From: a virus
Direction: 5' to 3' (one strand)
Virus record (IMG/VR): IMGVR_UViG_3300025872_000056
Span: 1-64,000 of that record
DNA: 64,000 bases
Positions 57,956 to 63,822 of the stretch are shown here, one piece after another; within the stretch, counting starts at the first letter, position 1; the number at the start of each line of letters is the position of its first letter. The notes beneath the pieces are model-generated. The model made no database searches. It saw only the letters and a list, made by a program, of their open reading frames with translations, and was not told where the DNA came from. Position numbers and translations under genes: made by a program.

Positions 57956-58226
57956 CGATCTCCTCCTCGCAGGCGTAGGCTTCCGCCCACTTGGCCTGCT
58001 GCTTGTTGATGAATTCTTCCGCTTCTTCTTCCGTATCAAAGAGTTTGACATTCTCAATGTCTCCGTTCAGGTTGTTCTGAAAGATCACGATGCACTTGTC
58101 GCAATTCATCGTACCTTCAGGGAAGAAGGCCGCAAATTGATCGCCCAAGTCAGTCTCCCAATCCGGCTCAATGTCGGAGTCGGTGAGAATTGCATCGGCA
58201 AGATCGTAAAGTTCGTCGTTGTTCAA
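57948..58226 (-). CDS. Unknown acidic protein (92 aa)
   Basis: 92 residues, strongly acidic at both ends (DELYDLADAILTDSDIEPDW; ACEEEIDE), with CDKC in the middle and DTEEEAEEFINKQQAKWAE. ATGA overlap with the upstream zinc-finger gene. Confidence 0.7.
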   Translation of the reverse strand: MNNDELYDLADAILTDSDIEPDWETDLGDQFAAFFPEGTMNCDKCIVIFQNNLNGDIENVKLFDTEEEAEEFINKQQAKWAEAYACEEEIDE

Positions 58227-58414
58227 TTGTGAATCTCCTCAAGAAGAATGTTGATTGCGGTCTTGACTTCCAAGTCACTCATGGATTGCGACTCGCCGCA
58301 AGCCTCACAGTACCATTCCCAATCAGACGATTCGCTGATGAGATTGTACGGAAAAGAGATGCGACGGGTTCCACCGCAAGCACATTTGTCATTCATGGTC
58401 GGGAGGGGTGTCAT
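58223..58414 (-). CDS. Small zinc-finger-like protein (63 aa)
   Basis: 63 residues from ATG 58414 (second in-frame ATG at 58396). Cys pairs CACG and CEAC enclose a Trp-rich stretch (SDWEWYCEACGESQSM), a likely zinc ribbon. The promoter at 58424-58452 ends 9 bases before the ATG. Longer frames run through the promoter and were not used. Confidence 0.75.
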   Translation of the reverse strand: MTPLPTMNDKCACGGTRRISFPYNLISESSDWEWYCEACGESQSMSDLEVKTAINILLEEIHN

Positions 58415-58423
58415 TGTGGGTGT

Positions 58424-58452
58424 ATTGTAGGGTAGAGGTTTGGGCTTGTCAA
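58424..58452 (-). promoter_or_regulatory. Sigma70-like promoter
   Basis: TTGACA, 17-base spacer, TACAAT on the minus strand, then ACACCCACA and ATG 58414. Confidence 0.8.
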
Positions 58453-58673
58453 GCCCCGGCTGAATGGTAACGAGAAAGTTTTTCACCGAACTTTGCCGAA
58501 TCATCGACAGATTCAGCCAAAAAGACTTCCTCAATCTCCTTGACCACATACATCCCTGTGGTCTTGGTGGACTCGTAAAACTTCTTGAAGTGAAACAACT
58601 GTGCATCTTCAAGATTCTTGAAGAAGTAGTATTTCAAGTTTGGGTAGCAGACCTTGACAATGAAGATTTGCAT
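58449..58673 (-). CDS. Unknown small protein behind tRNA-Lys (74 aa)
   Basis: 74 residues from ATG 58673 (MQIFIVKVCYPNLKYYFFKN), a compact alpha/beta protein. The ribosome site GGAGG is the 3' acceptor strand of tRNA-Lys, whose end lies 4 bases before the ATG. Unknown function. Confidence 0.7.
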   Translation of the reverse strand: MQIFIVKVCYPNLKYYFFKNLEDAQLFHFKKFYESTKTTGMYVVKEIEEVFLAESVDDSAKFGEKLSRYHSAGA

Positions 58674-58677
58674 GAAT

Positions 58678-58750
58678 GCCTCCGGTGGGAATCGAACCCA
58701 CAACCAATAGATTAAAAGTCTACTGCGCTGCCAATTGCGCTACAGAGGCA
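58678..58750 (-). tRNA. tRNA-Lys (TTT)
   Basis: 73 nt: acceptor GCCTCTG/CGGAGGC, discriminator A, anticodon stem TAGA/TCTA around CTTTTAA (TTT), T-loop TTCGATT. Reads AAA/AAG. Confidence 0.95.
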
Positions 58751-58756
58751 GGATTG

Positions 58757-58787
58757 GGGGGCGGGGGAACTACATCCCCGCCCCCCC
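58757..58787 (-). terminator. GC-rich terminator-like hairpin
   Basis: 11-bp perfect stem GGGGGGCGGGG/CCCCGCCCCCC between the gene at 58799 and tRNA-Lys. No T-run follows, so it may pause or protect RNA rather than terminate. Confidence 0.6.
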
Positions 58788-58798
58788 GGCAGGAGCAA

Positions 58799-59188
58799 TC
58801 AGATTTCCTCGTCATCCCCCATGCTGCGGTCGAAATCCGCCATGAAGGAGTCATCGCCGTCATCCTCGTCCTGATCGCTTTCATCCACCTTCATCTCGTA
58901 GAGGAAGGCAGTCTGAAGGATGCTGAACATTAGAGCCTTCTCCATCGGAGAAAACTCGCTTGGCTGATGGTCGTTCATCAACTTCTTGACAGACGAAACA
59001 AGAAGATTACGAATCTTGTTGTCGTTGAACCACATCTTGCCCTTCTCGTTGAGGGGAAGGCTGATGCCGTACTGAAGGCTCATCAGGACGGAACTGATTT
59101 GCGGCTTGCAGCCCTTGGCTGCGCGGCCCTGTTCGTATTCCATCACCTTGTTGTATTCCGCAATCTCCGCATCGCTGAAAACTGACAT
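58799..59188 (-). CDS. Unknown protein with acidic tail (129 aa)
   Basis: 129 residues from ATG 59188 (AGGAG upstream). Helical body (DAEIAEYNKVMEYEQGRAAK; LLVSSVKKLMNDHQPSEFSP) and very acidic end (DESDQDEDDGDDS). Acidic tails suggest interaction with nucleic-acid-binding proteins. Unknown family. Confidence 0.7.
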   Translation of the reverse strand: MSVFSDAEIAEYNKVMEYEQGRAAKGCKPQISSVLMSLQYGISLPLNEKGKMWFNDNKIRNLLVSSVKKLMNDHQPSEFSPMEKALMFSILQTAFLYEMKVDESDQDEDDGDDSFMADFDRSMGDDEEI

Positions 59189-59219
59189 TGTGTTGCTCCT
59201 GTTTGAAGTGAAAGTTAGA

Positions 59220-59417
59220 TCAATCTCCGTCGCCGCCATCGCAGTCATCGATCAGATCCTCAAGAGGATCATCTTCAGGACTCCACCTGTTTGCATCGCG
59301 CAACTCGTCCTCATCGTCGCCGTCAAAATCGGCATTGGTGAAGTCATCGTCGCCGTTGTCAAGATCGATGATCCGCTTCTCGTACATCGGGCCGTCATAA
59401 AGGGGAAAACTGCTCAT
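59220..59417 (-). CDS. Small very acidic protein (65 aa)
   Basis: 65 residues from ATG 59417 (AAGGAG upstream); more than a third Asp/Glu (IIDLDNGDDDFTNADFDGDD). Could mimic DNA or bind cations; inference only. Confidence 0.65.
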   Translation of the reverse strand: MSSFPLYDGPMYEKRIIDLDNGDDDFTNADFDGDDEDELRDANRWSPEDDPLEDLIDDCDGGDGD

Positions 59418-59434
59418 CTGTTGCTCCTTGTGAA

Positions 59435-59707
59435 TCAATCTTCCATGTTGCCCATCACAACACTAGAACATTCACGGTGAATGTCCGCAGTAGTGTTCTC
59501 CTTGAACCACTTGACGAAACCATCATAGTCATCGCCTACCAAGAGAATGTTGCCGTCAAAGAAGGCCATCATCTCCTTGTGAATAGCCGCAGCCATAGCC
59601 TTGGCATCGTAGGCATTGTCAGTCAGAATGTTCCTCATCACCATCGAATGCCGCACGGCATGGAGGGAGTAGAGGGTGTTGAGTGCCATGCGTTCTGCGT
59701 CAGTCAT
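59435..59707 (-). CDS. Unknown small protein (90 aa)
   Basis: 90 residues, helical N-terminus (DAERMALNTLYSLHAVRHSM) and FVKWFKENTTADIHREC. Overlaps the upstream gene by 8 bases, but also has its own promoter (59728-59755) inside that gene, with CAGGAG in the leader. Confidence 0.7.
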   Translation of the reverse strand: MTDAERMALNTLYSLHAVRHSMVMRNILTDNAYDAKAMAAAIHKEMMAFFDGNILLVGDDYDGFVKWFKENTTADIHRECSSVVMGNMED

Positions 59708-60056
59708 CGTCGTTCTCCTGTATCACCATTGTAGCAGAGGCAGGGAGCGGGTCAAGGGGTGCAACGAACTTTTTTTCAGAATTTTTTGCTGCAATTTTGG
59801 CGAACTGTTGGTTGGACTGATAACCTTCAACCAACTTTGCCATAACTTGCCTGCGTAGTTCTGCCTGATCTTCAGGTGAAAGGAAATCCAATGCCTTGTC
59901 ATTGAATGAGAACAAGTCAGGATCTTCAACCAAATTAAGGTTGCCATTCCTGTATTGGAACCAACATGAATTTGTCTGCTCGTTCAATTCTCCGTAATTG
60001 AACACAACATACATCTCATGGGTTTTTGGAAAGACATCTAGTTTCTCAATCAGCAT
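59700..60056 (-). CDS. Unknown small protein (118 aa)
   Basis: 118 residues: strand-rich start (EMYVVFNYGELNEQTNSCWF) and helical end (SPEDQAELRRQVMAKLVEGY). Shares TGATG with the upstream stop. Unknown family. Confidence 0.7.
   Translation of the reverse strand: MLIEKLDVFPKTHEMYVVFNYGELNEQTNSCWFQYRNGNLNLVEDPDLFSFNDKALDFLSPEDQAELRRQVMAKLVEGYQSNQQFAKIAAKNSEKKFVAPLDPLPASATMVIQENDDD
59728..59755 (-). promoter_or_regulatory. Internal sigma70-like promoter
   Basis: TTGACC, 16-base spacer, TACAAT on the minus strand inside the gene at 59700; preceded by GAAAAAAAGTTC as at 61146. Confidence 0.7.
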
Positions 60057-60448
60057 CAGAGGCCCAACTCCTCGTCAAGTGCGGCAAGTTTGTCAAGACT
60101 TTCCTGCTGCTTCATGTTGCTTGATTCGTAGTCATCTTCAGCCGAATCAAGAATGTGTTGCGGCATATCGGTATCAACAAGATCGACAAGATCATCGACA
60201 ACCTTGAAGGGAAGATCCTTGGCCTTCCAAGTTTGAGAAGTCCCATCGCGGAAGATTTCCACAACTTCCGTAATGTTGATCGAATCTATCTCATAACGGG
60301 TGAGGGGAAACCCTGCAAGCGGCTCCGGGGAAACGCGAGTCCACTTGATTTGGAATGCAATCTCCAAGAGATCGCAGCCCTCCAACGCATTCCTCACGGC
60401 AGGCGTAAAGTTCTTTGCGAAAATGTACCGGGTGTAGACCTTGTTCAT
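60056..60448 (-). CDS. Unknown protein (130 aa)
   Basis: 130 residues (MNKVYTRYIFAKNFTPAVRN; DLVDLVDTDMPQHILDSAED). Overlaps upstream by ATGA and downstream by TGATG, so it is inside a tightly coupled operon starting at 61112. Unknown family. Confidence 0.7.
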   Translation of the reverse strand: MNKVYTRYIFAKNFTPAVRNALEGCDLLEIAFQIKWTRVSPEPLAGFPLTRYEIDSINITEVVEIFRDGTSQTWKAKDLPFKVVDDLVDLVDTDMPQHILDSAEDDYESSNMKQQESLDKLAALDEELGL

Positions 60449-60753
60449 GCCTTTACCATTCCGTTCGTTGTTACCATCACAGAAAGAGCGTTCAGGAAGT
60501 CAAGAACCTGTTGCGGGGAAAGAGAAGGAAGAACCTTGTCATCCTGATAATCAAATCCCGGAACATGGACAAAATCACCAAGAGCATCCAAGGCCGCGAC
60601 TTCCGCAGTCATCGCAGCGGAGAAATCCTTTGGATCTTTCCTCACGCAGTAATGCCCCATTCCCCATCGGACACTTGCCTTGAGGCCATTCGGGAAAACA
60701 ATCGTAAACCCGTTCGGGTACAGAGTGAAGTTTTGCAGATCAGAGGGGTTCAT
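60445..60753 (-). CDS. Conserved phage protein (102 aa)
   Basis: 102 residues. FTLYPNGFTIVFPNG then ASVRWGMGHYC and AEVAALDALGDFV resemble a small phage family with a PNG...VQWGxGxYC core seen in several phage groups; function unknown. Coupled by ATGA overlaps on both sides. Confidence 0.75.
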   Translation of the reverse strand: MNPSDLQNFTLYPNGFTIVFPNGLKASVRWGMGHYCVRKDPKDFSAAMTAEVAALDALGDFVHVPGFDYQDDKVLPSLSPQQVLDFLNALSVMVTTNGMVKA

Positions 60754-61112
60754 ACTGTAATCTCCTTGTTCTTCAGATTGTCGAACATTCGTTCAACCTC
60801 GCTGACTTTCTTCTTGTTCTGTCTCTTTGCAAGATCAATCACGGTTATGAGAGATTCATGCTTGCGGCCAATCTTATTGTGCTTTGTTAGAAACTCACCG
60901 TACTCTTTGCTAGTGATCAAACCAACTTGCACATACGCAAACATCACTCCATAGGAACGATCTTCTGATTTTGCGGCATCCCTGATCAAATCTTCCATGC
61001 GGGTATCAATGTTGTCGGCCTTTGAGAGAAATTCAACCTTTCCCTCGTAGATGGAAAGAGCAGACTCAATCTCAATCTTTGCGGCGGTCGCCATATGCTG
61101 TTTCGTTGCCAT
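60750..61112 (-). CDS. Unknown helical protein, first of operon (120 aa)
   Basis: 120 residues from ATG 61112 rather than ATG 61118, because the -10 box ends 6 bases before 61112. Helical throughout (AKIEIESALSIYEGKVEFLS; VSEVERMFDNLKNKEITV). Heads the operon 61112-59435. Unknown family. Confidence 0.72.
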   Translation of the reverse strand: MATKQHMATAAKIEIESALSIYEGKVEFLSKADNIDTRMEDLIRDAAKSEDRSYGVMFAYVQVGLITSKEYGEFLTKHNKIGRKHESLITVIDLAKRQNKKKVSEVERMFDNLKNKEITV

Positions 61113-61118
61113 GTTCAT

Positions 61119-61146
61119 ATGGTAGCAGGGGCTACCGGGGAGTCAA
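61119..61146 (-). promoter_or_regulatory. Sigma70-like promoter with upstream A-tract
   Basis: TTGACT, 16-base spacer, TACCAT on the minus strand, ending 6 bases before ATG 61112. GAAAAAAAGTTC lies about 20 bases upstream of the -35 box. Confidence 0.8.
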
Positions 61147-61194
61147 GGGGGGAAGTGAACTTTTTTTCGGAATTTTTTTCGGACAGATTTAACG

Positions 61195-61568
61195 AAAGCC
61201 CCCCGGAGTCTTGCAAAACTCCGGGGGGTTCGCTCCATGCACTCAAGGAGTATCCATTAGATTATGAAGTTTGTGAGGCATCTACCACAAACTTCCGCAC
61301 AAATCAGGGGGATATCCTATTGCCCTGATATTTTTCGCCCGACAAGTTTGTACGAACTTGGTCGAACGCCATGCGTAGATGCGGGGTGGATCGGTCGCGG
61401 TTTCTCCCCAACTAGGGAAGGTATTGGCCTCTTGAGCCACCAACCGTCTTACTTCCGATCCGGTGCGCCAATCAACCGATTGGCTCCCCGCCGCTTTGGG
61501 CCTAACTACACTATTTTAACTCGCCCAAACGAGCAGTATGAAGAAGCGCATTCGCCTCGTTGTCGTAT
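61195..61568 (-). ncRNA. Highly structured noncoding RNA candidate
   Basis: Gene-free stretch between a promoter (61575-61602) and a GC-rich terminator hairpin (61199-61228), read on the minus strand. Perfect or near-perfect helices: 61495-61501/61523-61529; 61467-61473/61478-61484; 61388-61394/61455-61461 enclosing two hairpins; 61340-61348/61355-61364; 61303-61309/61323-61329; 61266-61275/61286-61295 (10 bp). The loop of the last (61278-61285) is exactly complementary to 61375-61382, a possible pseudoknot. One inner hairpin (61404-61409/61415-61420) pairs fully only in minus-strand RNA, supporting the strand. Not recognised as a known RNA; ends approximate. Confidence 0.65.
61199..61228 (-). 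terminator. Terminator-like hairpin ending the RNA candidate
   Basis: 11-bp perfect stem CCCCCCGGAGT/ACTCCGGGGGG; followed on the minus strand by CTTTCGTT, a weak U-tract. Confidence 0.65.
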
Positions 61569-61574
61569 ACGCAT

Positions 61575-61602
61575 ATGGTATCAGGTGCGTATCGCCTGTC
61601 AA
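61575..61602 (-). promoter_or_regulatory. Promoter of the structured RNA candidate
   Basis: TTGACA, 16-base spacer, TACCAT on the minus strand; upstream AT-rich palindrome CTCACA/TGTGAG. No start codon at the usual +1 position, unlike the protein-coding promoters. Confidence 0.75.
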
Positions 61603-61644
61603 GCCCTGTTCACGCTTTTTCTCACATTTTTTTGTGAGAGAGAT

Positions 61645-61857
61645 TTAGCGGGATTCCTTGCCCGTCAGGATATAGGGCAAGATATCCAAGGTCATGGTTC
61701 CGATAAAGAGAAGGGCAAACAGGGCAAACATCCCTGCAATTCCCCGCATCATCGGATCGTTGTCTGAATCAAGGGCAATCCAAAGTTGGAAGCCGATGAT
61801 CGACCAACAGAAAATAATAGAAGCAGCCGTCAGGACGCGCTCAAGAGTCTTTTTCAT
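61645..61857 (-). CDS. Small two-helix membrane protein (70 aa)
   Basis: 70 residues with two membrane helices (AASIIFCWSIIGFQLWIAL; MFALFALLFIGTMTLDILPY) and a short tail. The end ILPYILTGK resembles ILPYVFKN of the protein at 62816, suggesting duplication. ATGA overlap upstream. Confidence 0.7.
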   Translation of the reverse strand: MKKTLERVLTAASIIFCWSIIGFQLWIALDSDNDPMMRGIAGMFALFALLFIGTMTLDILPYILTGKESR

Positions 61858-62030
61858 TTCTTTCTCTTTTTGAAGGAGGACTTTTTCAGAGATTTTTCTT
61901 CCGCAGTTTCAGGCAGTTCGTTCAAAACTATGTCTGCTGCCTCTGCCACGGTAAGATTGGGGAATCTCTGTCGAACCAATCTTATCAATGCAATTGCATT
62001 TGAAAATGCCTTTGGGTCGTGTTCGATCAT
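61854..62030 (-). CDS. Small helical basic protein (58 aa)
   Basis: 58 residues (MIEHDPKAFSNAIALIRLVR; VAEAADIVLNELP; end KKSSFKKRKK). The body resembles small helical DNA-interaction domains, but the similarity is weak. Overlaps the downstream gene by ATGA. Confidence 0.62.
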   Translation of the reverse strand: MIEHDPKAFSNAIALIRLVRQRFPNLTVAEAADIVLNELPETAEEKSLKKSSFKKRKK

Positions 62031-62031
62031 T

Positions 62032-62253
62032 TCAGATCGTTCTCAACAGTTCGTTGCATTTTGCAAACTTTTCAGTAAGCATCTGCAAAGTTTCGTATGA
62101 AGGATCGTCAGATTCCACCAAATCGTGAATGGAAACTTTCAGAACTTCACAGTAATCCAACAGAAGATCGTACAGATCGTCGTACTGCTGTTGGGAAAGA
62201 TTGATTCTAGCCGGGGCAGGATCAATCGTCGTAAATTTTTCGGGATCAGCCAT
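62032..62253 (-). CDS. Unknown small protein (73 aa)
   Basis: 73 residues from ATG 62253 (MADPEKFTTIDPAPARINLS), helical (DDLYDLLLDYCEVLKVSIHD). The ribosome site GAGGAAACCAACG lies in the last codons of the upstream gene. Confidence 0.68.
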   Translation of the reverse strand: MADPEKFTTIDPAPARINLSQQQYDDLYDLLLDYCEVLKVSIHDLVESDDPSYETLQMLTEKFAKCNELLRTI

Positions 62254-62476
62254 CGTTGGTTTCCTCGAAATCCTTCTGATCCCCGTAGAGATCGGGCCAA
62301 TTCCTCTCAACCGCAATCATCTGCGGACAGGAGAGGCCATTCTCTGCGCCGTTCAGGGTAGAGGAAAGTTCACAAATTTCCCTACGCAGATCGTCACGCT
62401 CACGAATGAGTTGGGCGATTCGCTCCTCGTAGATCATCTTCTGTTCCACAAGCACGGTTCGGATCATATCAGGCAT
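62246..62476 (-). CDS. Small paralogue family member 3 (76 aa)
   Basis: 76 residues, coiled coil (YEERIAQLIRERDDLRREIC) with RNWPDLYGDQKDFEETNDG at the end, related to the genes at 49102 and 49331. The FEETND codons double as the next gene's ribosome site. Confidence 0.7.
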   Translation of the reverse strand: MPDMIRTVLVEQKMIYEERIAQLIRERDDLRREICELSSTLNGAENGLSCPQMIAVERNWPDLYGDQKDFEETNDG

Positions 62477-62750
62477 CGTTCTGCTTTCTTTGGGCGTAGC
62501 GTTCTACCTTGATTCCGTACTCAATCATGTTCAGCATCTCGTAAACCTTACGAGAAGGGTATCCACCGAAAGTGACGCATTCAACGCCAAGTTCCGGCGA
62601 ATCAGGAATTTCAATCAAGCGGCCCAACCCGTAGGCTCTGCCACTCCTTGAGAGAAAGAAGGTTCCGGGGAATCCGGGCTTGAGGTTTAGAGTCTGATTG
62701 ACTCTCTCAACCACATCGATCAGGACTTGCTCTGTGATTCGTATTGGCAT
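62469..62750 (-). CDS. Unknown early protein (93 aa)
   Basis: 93 residues from ATG 62750 (MPIRITEQVLIDVVERVNQT), chosen by promoter geometry. The core FFLSRSGRAYGLGRLIEIPD with FGGYPSRKVYEMLNMIEYGI resembles the gene at 63488 (AYGGFQLQRT, EVYDAMNFMVLGVK), indicating paralogues. Unknown function. Confidence 0.72.
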   Translation of the reverse strand: MPIRITEQVLIDVVERVNQTLNLKPGFPGTFFLSRSGRAYGLGRLIEIPDSPELGVECVTFGGYPSRKVYEMLNMIEYGIKVERYAQRKQNDA

Positions 62751-62756
62751 GGCTGA

Positions 62757-62784
62757 ATGATACCCCATGAGGGGAGGGAGTCAA
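62757..62784 (-). promoter_or_regulatory. Sigma70-like promoter
   Basis: TTGACT, 16-base spacer, TATCAT on the minus strand, ending 6 bases before ATG 62750; A-tract GTGAAAAAAATTTCAC upstream. Confidence 0.8.
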
Positions 62785-62815
62785 CCCTGAAAGTGTCCCG
62801 AATGTGAAATTTTTT

Positions 62816-63046
62816 TCACAGAGGACGATTCTTGAACACATACGGCAAAATTCCAAGACCGAATGTGAACATCCACGATGCGTAGATTGCTCCAACCCCG
62901 ACAACCGACAGGGAGAGAAAATCACCCCAAGTCTCTCCCTTGAAGATTGCGAGGTAGAGAAGGACAAATCCACAGCACCACATCGTCAGGGTGGCAGCAC
63001 CCATGAAAATTCTATCTGAAATCGTTCCGGGTTGCAGAAACTTCAT
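62816..63046 (-). CDS. Small two-helix membrane protein (76 aa)
   Basis: 76 residues from ATG 63046 (GAGGAG upstream): helices MGAATLTMWCCGFVLLYLAI and LSVVGVGAIYASWMFTFGLG, end ILPYVFKNRPL. Likely paralogue of 61645-61857. Unknown function. Confidence 0.7.
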   Translation of the reverse strand: MKFLQPGTISDRIFMGAATLTMWCCGFVLLYLAIFKGETWGDFLSLSVVGVGAIYASWMFTFGLGILPYVFKNRPL

Positions 63047-63068
63047 TTCGTTTCTCCTCAATTTTTTT

Positions 63069-63491
63069 TCAGGAAGTTTTCCAATAGCCGTAGACGCACC
63101 GCTTCCCGGCCCGTGAGCAGTCATGGTTGTCGTGAATTACCCCGTCAACCATAGCGACGAGGTGCTTGCTTACCCGCACGACAAGTCTGCCGGAAGGAAG
63201 TTCAGAGGGATTCAGGTGAACCCGGCATCCGCTTCCCCGGCACATCGTCGCAGTCCACAGAAAACCATGATCTTCCATGTACCGCTTGAACCAATTTTCC
63301 CGCACCTGAACCCCGCTGTCAGGGTTGGAGCCGGAAAGATTCCACAGATCAGCGTGAACTTCTGCGTAATTTCTACGCATGGCGATAGCCAAGGCCCGGA
63401 CTACGCAGTCGCCCACCCGCTTTCGGCCAAACTTGCCGGAAGCACTCCTCCCCCCATCGTCAAAGATGAAAGGAATTTTTTCAACTTTCAT
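63069..63491 (-). CDS. Papain-like fold phage protein (140 aa)
   Basis: 140 residues. IFDDGGRSASGKFG, GDCVVRALAIAMRRNYAEVH (candidate nucleophile C in GDC), GSGCRVHLNPSELPSGRLVV, SKHLVAMVDGVIHDNHD (candidate His) and CVYGYWK. This is a conserved phage family with a cysteine-protease/transglutaminase-like order Cys...His...Asp/Asn; activity is not established. ATGA overlap with the upstream gene. Confidence 0.78.
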   Translation of the reverse strand: MKVEKIPFIFDDGGRSASGKFGRKRVGDCVVRALAIAMRRNYAEVHADLWNLSGSNPDSGVQVRENWFKRYMEDHGFLWTATMCRGSGCRVHLNPSELPSGRLVVRVSKHLVAMVDGVIHDNHDCSRAGKRCVYGYWKTS

Positions 63492-63769
63492 TGAAACAGC
63501 CTTTCCTGTTCGGTTGCGGCAAACTTCTTTTCTTCTTCCTTGTCTTGGAGCAACTTCACACCAAGTACCATGAAGTTCATGGCATCGTAAACTTCCTTCT
63601 TTGGCCTGAAGCCCATCGTGATGGTTTCCTTGCCTTTGCCACGGGTGCGCTGCAACTGAAAGCCCCCGTAGGCCATCTGAAGGGTGAAATCATCCTGATC
63701 CTTGGTCGTGCCAAGGGCAGCATTCAAGCGGGAAAGACCGTGATAGAGGATTCGTGTGGTGACTCGCAT
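63488..63769 (-). CDS. Unknown early protein (93 aa)
   Basis: 93 residues (MRVTTRILYHGLSRLNAALG; LQMAYGGFQLQRTRGKG), paralogue-like to 62469-62750. Leaderless from the promoter at 63776-63802 using the TACAATACACCCATG module. Heads the 63769-62816 operon. Confidence 0.72.
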   Translation of the reverse strand: MRVTTRILYHGLSRLNAALGTTKDQDDFTLQMAYGGFQLQRTRGKGKETITMGFRPKKEVYDAMNFMVLGVKLLQDKEEEKKFAATEQERLFQ

Positions 63770-63775
63770 GGGTGT

Positions 63776-63802
63776 ATTGTACCAACGCTAGGCCGGGGTC
63801 AA
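63776..63802 (-). promoter_or_regulatory. Promoter with TACAATACACCCATG module
   Basis: TTGACC, 15-base spacer, TACAAT on the minus strand; -10 box ends 6 bases before ATG 63769. Confidence 0.7.
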
Positions 63803-63822
63803 CCCCCAAAGTTCCCACTTTC

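Noticed and set aside
61388-61461. A tRNA with acceptor GGATCGG/CCGATCC
   Set aside because: The 7-bp closing stem and ~74-nt size fit, but there is no T-arm, no anticodon arm with a 7-base loop and no conserved D-arm; treated as part of the structured RNA.
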